From contig JAGRGU010000067.1 of the NCBI GenBank assembly GCA_020445335.1, positions 11,247-75,246 of the forward strand: a stretch of 64,000 nt of DNA. The letters run 5' to 3'. Position numbers and translations under genes: made by a program. Every line of letters begins with the position of its first letter. Position 1 is the first letter of the stretch. Shown here one piece after another: positions 22,750 to 30,961 of the stretch. The DNA is from Gammaproteobacteria bacterium (GTDB lineage Bacteria; Pseudomonadota; Gammaproteobacteria; Chromatiales; Chromatiaceae). The notes below the pieces were generated by a model. The model worked only from the letters and a program-made list of their open reading frames with translations, did no database searches and was not told the origin of the DNA.

Positions 22750-24573
22750 ATGTCCGTCCACTCAATCGCGTCCGCCTCACTGGTGCTCTACAAACAGTCG
22801 CCGGCCAAGGTGGTCGGCATTGCCGACAAGGTCGAGATAGAGCTCGAGGGCGGCAAACGTAAACGGGTGCGCTTCAAGGACATCGCGCTGCTGCATCCCG
22901 GGCCCGTGACGACGCTGCCGCCGGCCGAGCCAGCGGGGGGCGAACTGGAGGAGGCCTGGGAGCTGTTGGCAGAGGAGCGGTGCGATCTGGAGGAGCTGGC
23001 AGGGTTGATTTACGGCGAGTTCACACCGACAACCGCCTGGGCCAGCTGGCAGCGGGTGGCGGAAGGGCTCTATTTCGAGGGTGACAGCGAGCGGATAAGC
23101 GCCCGCAGCAGGACGCAGATCGAAGCCGATATCGCGGCCAGAGAAGCGAAGGAGAGGGCGGAGCGGGAGGAGCGGGAGTTCTATCAGCGCCTGCAGCAGG
23201 GCCAGCTGGAAGCGGTGGATCACCTCCGTCTGCGCGAGGTGGAACAGTTGGCACTGGGACAGAGCACCAGAAGCCGGATCCTGGCGACACTGGGCCATGC
23301 CGAGACGGAGGTGAATGCGCACCGCACGCTGGTCGAGGTCGGCTACTGGCCCACGACCGTAAACCCCTGGCCCGGGCGTCTGGCGTTGCCGCTGGCGGAC
23401 CCGGACGCCGCGCTGCCGCAACTTGCCGACGAAGCGCGCACCGATCTCACGCACCTGCAGAGTTTCGCCATCGACGATGCCGGCAGTATGGACCCCGACG
23501 ATGCCATCAGCCTGGATGGCGACCGGATATGGGTACACGTTGCCGATGTAGCGGCGCTGGTCCCGCCCGACTCCGCGATCGATATCGAGGCACGCGCCCG
23601 GGCCGCGAATCTTTACCTGCCAGAGCGCATCGTACATATGTTGCCGGCGGCGTTGACGCCAGCGCTCGCGCTTGGTCTGACGCAGCGCTCGCCGGCGCTG
23701 TCGTTCGGCTTCCGTCTCTCGGAGCGGGCTGAGCCGGTCGATCTGCAGGTAATACCCAGCTGGATCTCGGTCCGACGCAGCACCTACAGGGAAGCCAACG
23801 AAGCGATCGGGCGCGAGCCGTTGGCGACGCTGAAACGGCTCGCCGAGCGCTACCAGGCGCGGCGCAGGGCGCAGGGTGCGATCAATCTCGACCTGCCCGA
23901 GGCCAGCATCAAAGTGAGTGCCGACGGCGAAATTGCGATCCGGCCTCTGGAGAACCTGCAGAGTCGTGCGCTGGTGACCGAGTTGATGCTGATGACCGGC
24001 GAGGTGGTTGCCGGCTATGCGCTGGCCAACGACATTCCCATCCCCTTTGCCTCACAGCCCCCTGCCGATGCGACTGCACCCGGCGAGGATATGGCAGCGC
24101 GTTACGCTTTCAGGCGGCTGATGAAACCCTCGCTGGCGCGGACGCTGGAGGAGCCGCATGCCGGCCTCGGGCTGGCACGCTACACCCGGGTTACCAGTCC
24201 GTTGCGGCGCTATCTCGATCTGGTGGTGCATCAGCAGCTGCGCCGCCATCTACGGGGGCAGGAGCTGCTTTCATCTGCGGCCGTGAGCGAGCGTATCGAT
24301 CTCAGCGCGCCTGCCGCGGGCAGCGTCAGGCGAGCCGAACGTCACTCCAATCTGCACTGGAAGCTGCTCTATCTGCAGAGCCGGCCGCAGTGGCGCGGCG
24401 AAGGTATAGTGGTGGAGCGACAGGAGCAGCGCGTGACGTTGATCATTCCCGATCTGGCGATGGAGGTGCGTATGCGCTACAGCGGCCCGGCGGAACCCAA
24501 CGCCCGGCTGCAACTGGCGGTCCGCGAAATCGATGTGCCGGATCAGTTGGCCCGCTTCCGTGTACTCTCCTGA
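22750..24573 (+). CDS. RNase II/VacB-family ribonuclease (RNB domain)
   Basis: Predicted 3'-5' exoribonuclease. The 607-residue protein has an RNB catalytic domain from about residue 230. The four metal-binding acidic residues of RNase II are conserved: Asp242, Asp248, Asp250 and Asp251 in IDDAGSMDPDDAISL. RYTRVTSPLRRYLDL occurs later, the family RNA-end-binding block. The first 220 residues do not look like the paired cold-shock domains of E. coli RNase II; they contain an SH3-like start and a long charged helix (about 125-160). It resembles the shorter environmental RNB proteins rather than Rnb or RNase R. It lies 94 bases upstream of the ATPase trio. Confidence 0.88.
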   Translation: MSVHSIASASLVLYKQSPAKVVGIADKVEIELEGGKRKRVRFKDIALLHPGPVTTLPPAEPAGGELEEAWELLAEERCDLEELAGLIYGEFTPTTAWASWQRVAEGLYFEGDSERISARSRTQIEADIAAREAKERAEREEREFYQRLQQGQLEAVDHLRLREVEQLALGQSTRSRILATLGHAETEVNAHRTLVEVGYWPTTVNPWPGRLALPLADPDAALPQLADEARTDLTHLQSFAIDDAGSMDPDDAISLDGDRIWVHVADVAALVPPDSAIDIEARARAANLYLPERIVHMLPAALTPALALGLTQRSPALSFGFRLSERAEPVDLQVIPSWISVRRSTYREANEAIGREPLATLKRLAERYQARRRAQGAINLDLPEASIKVSADGEIAIRPLENLQSRALVTELMLMTGEVVAGYALANDIPIPFASQPPADATAPGEDMAARYAFRRLMKPSLARTLEEPHAGLGLARYTRVTSPLRRYLDLVVHQQLRRHLRGQELLSSAAVSERIDLSAPAAGSVRRAERHSNLHWKLLYLQSRPQWRGEGIVVERQEQRVTLIIPDLAMEVRMRYSGPAEPNARLQLAVREIDVPDQLARFRVLS

Positions 24574-24667
24574 GAGATTCCGTTTGCGCGCCCGAGTGGA
24601 TAATATCGACCCGTTGGGCGCCATGCCGTTTTCTTGAGTCTGCGGAAGTTCATCCAAGGAGTTACCG

Positions 24668-24862
24668 ATGTCAGAATCCCCAAGCGATCCCAAGTCAGCC
24701 GAACAGCTGCAGGGCTCCGCACTGGCGTTCGCCAGGTTCTGCGAAGCCGAGTTCGAGCGTCGCCGCAATGCCGGCGAATCTTTTGCCGAGGCGGACTATC
24801 GCGAAGCGATGGAGATGGTCGTGAGCAGGCTGTCGCTGCTGGAGATGGAGGGGGAGGGATGA
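24668..24862 (+). CDS. small acidic protein (64 aa) preceding the membrane ATPase
   Basis: Not a recognised family. The 64-residue product is acidic and mostly helical, with LAFARFCEAEFERRRNAGESF and a C-terminal MEMVVSRLSLLEMEGEG helix; it has no signal peptide or membrane segment. A strong ribosome site AAGGAG lies six bases upstream of ATG 24668. Its stop overlaps the ATPase ATG as ATGA. This tight coupling and clean start make it a real gene. An accessory or regulatory subunit of the ATPase is inferred from position only. Confidence 0.75.
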   Translation: MSESPSDPKSAEQLQGSALAFARFCEAEFERRRNAGESFAEADYREAMEMVVSRLSLLEMEGEG

Positions 24863-26751
24863 TCATCACCGACCTGCATGCAACCAATTTTCTCAAATAC
24901 GCCACGCTGGATCTGCCCGAGCTCCCCCAGCGGGGGGTGATTGCGATCGCCGGCGCCAACGAAGCGGGCAAGAGTTCGCTTGGCGAGATGATCTGCTTTG
25001 CGCTCTTCGGGCGCACCTATTCGCTCGACCAGACGCAGCTGGAGAAGCTGATCAGGTGGGGCGAAACGCACTGTTCGGTCAGGCTCTGTTTCCGTATCGA
25101 TGACAGCGGCCACTTCGAGGTGGCGCGTTTTCTCGATCGCGACGGTAACCAGGGAGCGCGACTCAATCGCGTTGGTGAGGAACAGCCGCTTGCCCGCGGT
25201 CGCGAAGCGGTCGCCAGCGAGATGGCGGAGCTGCTCGGCTTCGGCTATGACGAATTCATCGAGTCCTTCTATCTTGCGCAGCGGGAGATCACCACGCCGC
25301 ACCCGCACAGCCACGCGGTCAAGGCGATGGCTGGGATCACCAAGCTGGAACTCGTGACCGATCAGTACCGCGCGGAGATCGCGGAGTTCGGCCAGAGGGC
25401 CGGGGAGATGGAGCGACAGCAACAGCGCCTGTCGTCAGAGCTGTCGGCGCTGGCGATCGACCCGCTGGCGCTGCCCGAGCTGCAGGCTGAAAGTGGCGCG
25501 GCGACGGTCGAACTGGAAGCACTGGAGCTGGAGCGAGGCGAGCTGGAGCAGACCAGTCAGGCGTATCAGGCGGGTTTCCCGGAATTTCGCAGCGCGAGCG
25601 GCGCGCTTACCAGAGCCAAACTGCTGCGCTTCATACTCCTGTTGCTGGCGCTGGTTCTGGTTGCGACCTGGGCGCTGATTCACTATCAGCCGGACGCTCC
25701 TCAGAGCCTGTCGCTGCAACGGATGCTGCACGCCTGGATGCCCGCGTGGAGCCTGCAACGGCTCCCCTGGCTGCTATGGGCAGGTGCGGCGGCAGCGCTG
25801 CTGTTCCTGCTCGCCTGGATCAGGGTTGCCGCGGTGCGCAGCAGAGCTGAGAGACTGCGGGGCGTGGCCGCGGCGCTGGTGCAGAGAATGGAGGGCGTCG
25901 CCGGTCTCGGCGGCACGGCGGAGGTGCAGGCGCAAGAGGATGTTGACGAGGGAGCGCAGGTGGATGCTGTCGAGGAGATGGTCGAGAGCGAGCAGGCGCC
26001 GTCACGTTTCGCTTTCGACGACACACTGCGGGAGTTGTTGCCGCGGGTGAAGGGTTACGCGGCGGAGCCGGACGAGGTGCGCAGCTCGGTTGGCGGGCTG
26101 CTCGCCCGTCTGCACCAGCAGTCGCAGCAACTGCAAGGTCGTCACGGCGAACTGGAGCAGCAGATTCGCGACGAACGGGTACGGCTGCAGAAAGCGGAGG
26201 AACTCGACCGTATCGACGCCGACATGGCTACGAACCAGCGCGACTATCAGCGCCGGATCGAACTGCGTGAGTTGGGTCGAGAGCTGCTGACGGGCGCGGC
26301 ACGGCATCTGTCGCAGCGCTTTAATCGCGATCTTCGCGATCTGGTCGGTCGCACCCTGCCGCTGTTCACCGAGGGGCGTTACGAGCACCTGCAGATCGAT
26401 GACGACCTTACGGTGCGCGCCTTTTCCACGGAGAAGCGCGATTTCATGAATCTGGAGGAGATCTCCAGCGGCACCCAGCGGCAGATAATGCTGGCCCTGC
26501 GGCTGGCGCTCTCCGAGGAGCTGGCCAACAAGTCGGTCCGCGGCCGCCAGTTCCTCTTCCTGGACGAGCCTTTCGCCTTTTTCGACCGCCTGCGCACCGA
26601 AAGCTCCATTCGCGTGCTACCGGAGTTGAGTGACGTGATCACCCAGATCTGGGTCGTGGCACAGGAGTTTCCGCAGCAGCAGAATTTCGAGCGGATGCTG
26701 GTGTGCGAGCGCGAGCAGACCGAGTTGTCGACCTCGGAAGCGGCCGGATGA
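24859..26751 (+). CDS. membrane-anchored SbcC/RecF/YhaN-like AAA ATPase
   Basis: A 630-residue ATPase of the RecF/SMC/SbcC superfamily. The N-terminal half-site has Walker A GANEAGKSS (Lys38) and a QREITTPHPH block typical of AAA_23/27 SbcC-like proteins. The C-terminal half-site has the ABC signature SSGTQRQ (537-542) and Walker B FLFLDEP (565-571). Between them are a coiled coil (about 170-235), two transmembrane helices (about 255-275 and 303-323) and a second coiled coil (about 395-440). Two membrane helices inside the coil recall Bacillus YhaN. No SbcD/YhaO-type nuclease is adjacent. Start and stop overlap small flanking genes as ATGA. The role is probably in DNA structure processing or repair; this is inference. 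Confidence 0.85.
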   Translation: MIITDLHATNFLKYATLDLPELPQRGVIAIAGANEAGKSSLGEMICFALFGRTYSLDQTQLEKLIRWGETHCSVRLCFRIDDSGHFEVARFLDRDGNQGARLNRVGEEQPLARGREAVASEMAELLGFGYDEFIESFYLAQREITTPHPHSHAVKAMAGITKLELVTDQYRAEIAEFGQRAGEMERQQQRLSSELSALAIDPLALPELQAESGAATVELEALELERGELEQTSQAYQAGFPEFRSASGALTRAKLLRFILLLLALVLVATWALIHYQPDAPQSLSLQRMLHAWMPAWSLQRLPWLLWAGAAAALLFLLAWIRVAAVRSRAERLRGVAAALVQRMEGVAGLGGTAEVQAQEDVDEGAQVDAVEEMVESEQAPSRFAFDDTLRELLPRVKGYAAEPDEVRSSVGGLLARLHQQSQQLQGRHGELEQQIRDERVRLQKAEELDRIDADMATNQRDYQRRIELRELGRELLTGAARHLSQRFNRDLRDLVGRTLPLFTEGRYEHLQIDDDLTVRAFSTEKRDFMNLEEISSGTQRQIMLALRLALSEELANKSVRGRQFLFLDEPFAFFDRLRTESSIRVLPELSDVITQIWVVAQEFPQQQNFERMLVCEREQTELSTSEAAG

Positions 26752-26933
26752 GCGACCCCTATCGCTCCTGCTCGGTCTGTCGCTTCATGCGCAGTCTGGC
26801 CTTCAGCGCCATTGGCGCTGGCGTGGTCGGCTATGGCGCGTTGGCGCTGGGGTTTCGACAGGAGAATGCGATCATCGCCGCGTTCTTCGGCGCGCTGGGG
26901 GCGGTACTCTGGGCAGGGCGGCGTAAGGGGTGA
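26748..26933 (+). CDS. small two-helix membrane protein with a CxxC motif (61 aa)
   Basis: A 61-residue protein that starts MSDPYRSCSVCRFM, with a Cys-x-x-Cys pair at residues 8-11. Two hydrophobic helices follow (about 14-31 and 37-53), separated by GFRQEN, and a positive tail WAGRRKG ends the protein, so both ends are probably cytoplasmic. The start overlaps the ATPase stop as ATGA, which makes it part of the same translational unit. No family is recognised. It may be a membrane partner of the ATPase. Confidence 0.7.
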   Translation: MSDPYRSCSVCRFMRSLAFSAIGAGVVGYGALALGFRQENAIIAAFFGALGAVLWAGRRKG

Positions 26934-26940
26934 CGGGCAG

Positions 26941-27423
26941 CTATCGCGCCACGTCGACCAGGGTCGGTTGCAGCACCCGCTGCAGCTCTTTCGGATCGAG
27001 CGACAGCAGGTAACCCCGCGCACCGCCGTTTATGTATATCGCCGCCAGTTCGAGGATCGAGCGCTGGCAGTAGACCGGCATCTCCCTGCGCGTGCCGAAG
27101 GGTGAGGTGCCGCCCACCTGGTAGCCGCTGTGGACATTGGCGCGCGCCGGTGCGCAGGGCTGGATCGATTTCACACCCAGCGTTCTGGCCAGCGCCTTGG
27201 TCGATACTTCGCGGTCGCCATGCATCAGCACGATGAGCGGCTGAGCATTCTCATCCTGCATGATCAGCGTCTTGATTACGAGGTGCTCGTCCACTCCCAG
27301 CTCGCTTGCGGAGAGTGCGGTGCCACCCCCCTCCTGATAGCGGTAGTGGTGGTCGGTGAACTCGACACCGGCCTCGCGCAACACCCTGACCGCCTGGCTT
27401 ACCTGCTGTTTTTTCCTGGCCAT
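26941..27423 (-). CDS. ybaK: Cys-tRNA(Pro)/Cys-tRNA(Cys) deacylase YbaK
   Basis: Trans-editing enzyme that hydrolyses Cys-tRNA(Pro) formed by mischarging. The 160-residue protein has the YbaK/INS fold: VIKTLIMQ with the functional Lys near residue 71, LIVLMHGDREVSTKALAR, and the diagnostic C-terminal block GYQVGGTSPFGTRREMPVY. The start codon ATG 27423 opens onto a 137-base spacer shared with the divergent gene at 27561. Its 3' end faces the ATPase operon with only seven bases between the stops. Confidence 0.94.
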   Translation of the reverse strand: MARKKQQVSQAVRVLREAGVEFTDHHYRYQEGGGTALSASELGVDEHLVIKTLIMQDENAQPLIVLMHGDREVSTKALARTLGVKSIQPCAPARANVHSGYQVGGTSPFGTRREMPVYCQRSILELAAIYINGGARGYLLSLDPKELQRVLQPTLVDVAR

Positions 27424-27560
27424 ATACGTCGTAATCGTGGTTTGATTGTCGCCAGCGGTCGCTTGGAGTTCTGAACAACAGACCGCGTCCGCCCGTCGCG
27501 CGGTCCACCGGAACCACAGCGCGGAAGAGGGTCCGGAGCAGGAGAACGGGAGGAGGTGGT

Positions 27561-28055
27561 ATGCGCAGAATCTATACCTTGCTGGCCGATTTGGCCAGCT
27601 GCCAGAGTCTAATCCGGTCGTTGCAGCAGGAGGGCGTTCCGGAGCGTCATCTGCATGTGGTTGCCGGTCTGCGCCATCAGCTCGAAGGTTTGCCCGAAGC
27701 CAACGCCTGGCAGAAGAGTCAACTCGCCCGCGGTATCAGCATCGGTGCGCTGCTCGGAGCCGGCGCCGGCCTTCTGGCTGGCCTGCTGGCAGCGGCGTTG
27801 CCGCCGGCGGGACTGCTGGTCGGCGCGGATGCAGTCGCTGCAAGCGCAGCGGCGGGTGCCTGTTTCGGCGCACCGGTAAGCGCGCTGATGAAGGTGCATG
27901 CGCACAACCACAAGCTCGACCGTTTTCACCGCGATATAGAACAAGGCAAGTTGTTGCTGATCGTAGACGTCAGCAAGTCGCAGCTCGCAGCCGTCACCGC
28001 ATTGATCGGACGTCATGGCGCGCTGGCTGCCAAATCGGCCGGGGTGCCCGCCTGA
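27561..28055 (+). CDS. DUF1269-like glycine/alanine-rich membrane protein
   Basis: A 164-residue protein of unknown function, similar in layout to the DUF1269 group. A soluble start (MRRIYTLLADLASCQSLIRSL, then ERHLHVVAG and LPEA) precedes a long Gly/Ala-rich hydrophobic region (about residues 58-112) that can form two membrane helices. A conserved C-terminal soluble part, KLLLIVDVSKSQLAAVTALI, follows. A strong ribosome site GGAGG precedes the ATG. Its stop TGA overlaps the apparent CTG start of hrpB, so the two may be coupled. Confidence 0.8.
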   Translation: MRRIYTLLADLASCQSLIRSLQQEGVPERHLHVVAGLRHQLEGLPEANAWQKSQLARGISIGALLGAGAGLLAGLLAAALPPAGLLVGADAVAASAAAGACFGAPVSALMKVHAHNHKLDRFHRDIEQGKLLLIVDVSKSQLAAVTALIGRHGALAAKSAGVPA

Positions 28056-30580
28056 AAGCACAGGATTCGCTACCCATTCGGGCGGTCCTGCCGCAGCTGA
28101 AAAGCTCGTTGGCGGCAGCTTCGGTGACGCTGCTCAGCGCACCGCCCGGGTCTGGCAAGACCACACTCATTCCTCCGCAACTGCTGGCGGAATCCTGGCT
28201 GAACGGCAACAAAATCCTGCTGCTCGAGCCGCGAAGGCTGGCGGCCAAGGCAGCCGCGACGCGTATCGCCTGGTTGCTCAACGAAAAGGTGGGTGAGCGC
28301 GCCGGCTACCGGGTGCGCCTGGAGAGCCGGATCTCCCGACAGACGCGGATCGAGGCGGTTACCGAAGGGCTGTTCATCCGTCAGCTGCAGCACGATCCGG
28401 AGCTGAACGGCGTCGGTCTTGTCATTTTCGATGAGTTTCACGAACGCAGCCTCGATGCGGATCTGGGACTGGCGCTGGCGCTCGATGCGCAGCGCGGCCT
28501 GCGCGACGATCTGCGCCTGTTGCTTATGTCGGCGACACTGGACCTGGATTCGCTGCGTGCACTGATACCGGACGCGGCTATCGTGCGCAGCGAGGGCTTC
28601 GGTTATCCGGTCGAACAGCGCTATCTGGCGCGTGAATCCAGCACCGGGCCGGTACCGACCGCGATTGCCGGCGTGCTGCGCGCACTGCGCGAGCGCGGTG
28701 ACGATATTCTGGTCTTTCTTCCCGGAAGCGGCGAGATCGGTGCGGTCGCCAGAGCACTGCAGCAGCAGCTTCCCGAGCAGTTCGTGATCTGTCCGCTTTA
28801 CGGCGATCTCACCCAAGAGGATCAGATGCGTGCGCTCTCTCCGGATGCACTGGGGCGCCGGCGGATCGTACTCTCGACTTCGATCGCCGAGAGCAGCCTG
28901 ACACTGGAGGGGATAGGCACGGTTGTCGACAGCGGCTGGTCGCGACGACCGCAATTCGATCCCAACAGCGGTCTGACCCTGTTGCGTACAGTACGGGTCT
29001 CCCAGGCTTCCGCCGACCAGCGCAGCGGCCGCGCCGGCCGACTTGGTCCCGGGTGCTGTTACCGCCTGTGGACGCAGGCTGCCGCCACCGCGTTCCCCGC
29101 GCAAACGCGGGCTGAGATCGTCGACGCCGACCTGGCGCCGCTGGCTTTGCAACTGGCGTTATGGGGGGTCGACGAGGTCTCTGCGTTGAGCTGGCTGGAT
29201 CCACCACCGCAGGGTGCGCTCGCGCAGGCGCGCGAGCTTCTGATCGAACTGCAGGCGCTCGATCAGCGGGGAGTCATCACCGCGCATGGACGGGCGATGG
29301 CGGGGCTTTCGCTCCATCCGCGTCTGGCGCACATGTTACTCAAGGCCGGAGAGCGGGGCGCAGGCGCGCTGGCGGCGGACCTCGCCGCGATCATCTCCGA
29401 ACGGGATATCCTGCGGCGCGATCGAGGAGAGTGGACAACCGATATCGAAACGCGCCTGCGCTTTCTGGATCGTTGGCGCGATCGTGGTGCCAAAGCGATC
29501 GAAGAGGGAGTGATGAATACTTCTGCCTGTCGCCGTGTGGTCGCCAGCAGTCGCCAGCTGCGCGAGTCGATCAAGGGCATTGACGGTGATCCCGAGACAT
29601 CACTCAGCCCTGGCGAACTGCTCTCCTTTGCTTACCCGGACAGAATCGCGCGGCGCCGGGAAGGGGGGCACACCGGTTATCTGCTGACATCGGGGCGGGC
29701 AGTCAGGCTGGCGCAGGAAGATCCGCTGGCGGGTGGCGACTATCTGGTCATCGCTGCGCTGGACGCAGGCGCGAGAGAGGGGCGTGCCTATTTGGCCGCA
29801 TCGATCTGTTTGCGGCGCATCCGGGCGATACATCAAACAAGAATTAAATGCGTTTCTGACGTAAAATGGGATATAAGTTCGCAATCCGTGCTTGCGGAGC
29901 GGCGTGAGATGCTGGGGGCGGTGGCGCTCGATACGCAACCGCTCGATGAACCTGATGCCGAATCCGTTTCGAGTGCAATGCTCGAAGGGGTACGGAGGAT
30001 GGGTTTGGATTCACTGCCTTGGAGTCGTGAAGCAAGGGATCTGCAACGGAGAGTCGAGGCGCTTCGCCGGTGGCGACCGGAGGGAGGGTGGCCTGATCTC
30101 TCTAATGAAGCATTGTTGCGAGGTATCGAAAGCTGGCTGCAGCCCTGGCTGGGCGGAATGACTCGCCGGAAGCATCTGCATCGGCTCGATGTCGCGACTA
30201 TTATCGCGGGCATGGTCGGTTGGCCGGGCCTCGAGCGTCTGGATGCACTTGCGCCGACGCACATCGAGGTACCCAGCGGATCACGCAAGCGGCTAGAGTA
30301 TACCGAGGCATACGCGCCGGTATTGAGAGTGCGGCTGCAGGAGATGTTCGGCCTGCAGCAGACGCCTAGTGTGTGTGACGGCGAAGTGCCGGTGATGCTG
30401 CATCTGCTTTCACCCGCACAGAGGCCGGTGCAGATTACCCAGGATCTCGCGGGATTCTGGCAACGGACCTACAGTGAAGTGCGCAAAGAGTTGCAGGGTC
30501 GTTATCCAAAACACTACTGGCCCGAGGATCCCTCGCAGGCGGTAGCGATCAAAGGCGTACGGCCCGGGCAAAAGCGGTAA
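28052..30580 (+). CDS. hrpB: ATP-dependent helicase HrpB
   Basis: DExH-box helicase of the HrpA/HrpB family; the cellular role is poorly known. The roughly 842-residue product shows Walker A SAPPGSGKTT (Lys36), box II DEFHER (Asp127 to Arg132), motif III SATLD, the STSIAESSLTLEG and QRSGRAGR motifs of domain 2, and the HrpB-specific C-terminal half ending in HYWPEDPSQAVAI. Homologues begin about five residues before SLPIRAVLPQL. No ATG, GTG or TTG exists there in frame; the only fitting codon is CTG 28052, overlapping the previous stop as CTGA. The next ordinary codon is TTG 28109, too far inside. The start is therefore uncertain. Confidence 0.92.
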   Translation: MKAQDSLPIRAVLPQLKSSLAAASVTLLSAPPGSGKTTLIPPQLLAESWLNGNKILLLEPRRLAAKAAATRIAWLLNEKVGERAGYRVRLESRISRQTRIEAVTEGLFIRQLQHDPELNGVGLVIFDEFHERSLDADLGLALALDAQRGLRDDLRLLLMSATLDLDSLRALIPDAAIVRSEGFGYPVEQRYLARESSTGPVPTAIAGVLRALRERGDDILVFLPGSGEIGAVARALQQQLPEQFVICPLYGDLTQEDQMRALSPDALGRRRIVLSTSIAESSLTLEGIGTVVDSGWSRRPQFDPNSGLTLLRTVRVSQASADQRSGRAGRLGPGCCYRLWTQAAATAFPAQTRAEIVDADLAPLALQLALWGVDEVSALSWLDPPPQGALAQARELLIELQALDQRGVITAHGRAMAGLSLHPRLAHMLLKAGERGAGALAADLAAIISERDILRRDRGEWTTDIETRLRFLDRWRDRGAKAIEEGVMNTSACRRVVASSRQLRESIKGIDGDPETSLSPGELLSFAYPDRIARRREGGHTGYLLTSGRAVRLAQEDPLAGGDYLVIAALDAGAREGRAYLAASICLRRIRAIHQTRIKCVSDVKWDISSQSVLAERREMLGAVALDTQPLDEPDAESVSSAMLEGVRRMGLDSLPWSREARDLQRRVEALRRWRPEGGWPDLSNEALLRGIESWLQPWLGGMTRRKHLHRLDVATIIAGMVGWPGLERLDALAPTHIEVPSGSRKRLEYTEAYAPVLRVRLQEMFGLQQTPSVCDGEVPVMLHLLSPAQRPVQITQDLAGFWQRTYSEVRKELQGRYPKHYWPEDPSQAVAIKGVRPGQKR

Positions 30581-30961
30581 GCGTGGTGTGGTTGCATACG
30601 GGATGCTCCGGGGGCTCCCGATGCTTATCCGGAATGGGTGTGATGCCAGTCCGGTTGATCGGTTAAGCAAGGCGCGGATCGCGAATTGCGGGAGTCGTAT
30701 AGCGACTGAGCAACCGGAGGTTACGACTGAATCACAGAATTGGCCGGCTGTAGCTAAGTAATAACAATAAACAACGATAAACATTATAAAAAAAGGTGAA
30801 ACGGTGTTCAGTACCCCGCAACGCGGGGAGCTGGAACGCAATGGATTGCCTGGTCTCTTCTAGTTGTACGGCAAAGGGTGGAGCCGGCTATCGCAGCTGC
30901 TCCAAAAATAGAGAGTGCACGGTGTCTCCAGGGGTGCCGCTGCAAATTGGAGATTAATGCA
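30581..30961 (+). other. long leader/intergenic region upstream of rpfF
   Basis: 381 bases without a supported gene. It contains an AT-rich tract (about 30755-30795) unlike the GC-rich surroundings, a short hairpin AGTCG/CGACT near 30693-30707 and a 6-bp hairpin CCCCGC-AAC-GCGGGG at 30814-30828 that lacks a following T run. An open frame from 30878 extends rpfF upstream but shows no family similarity. This is the likely promoter and leader region of rpfF. Confidence 0.5.

Noticed and set aside
27446-28051. N-terminal extension of the hrpB frame by about 200 codons
   Set aside because: It lies over the DUF1269-like gene, is Arg/Ser-rich and has no similarity to HrpB, whose homologues start near 28052.
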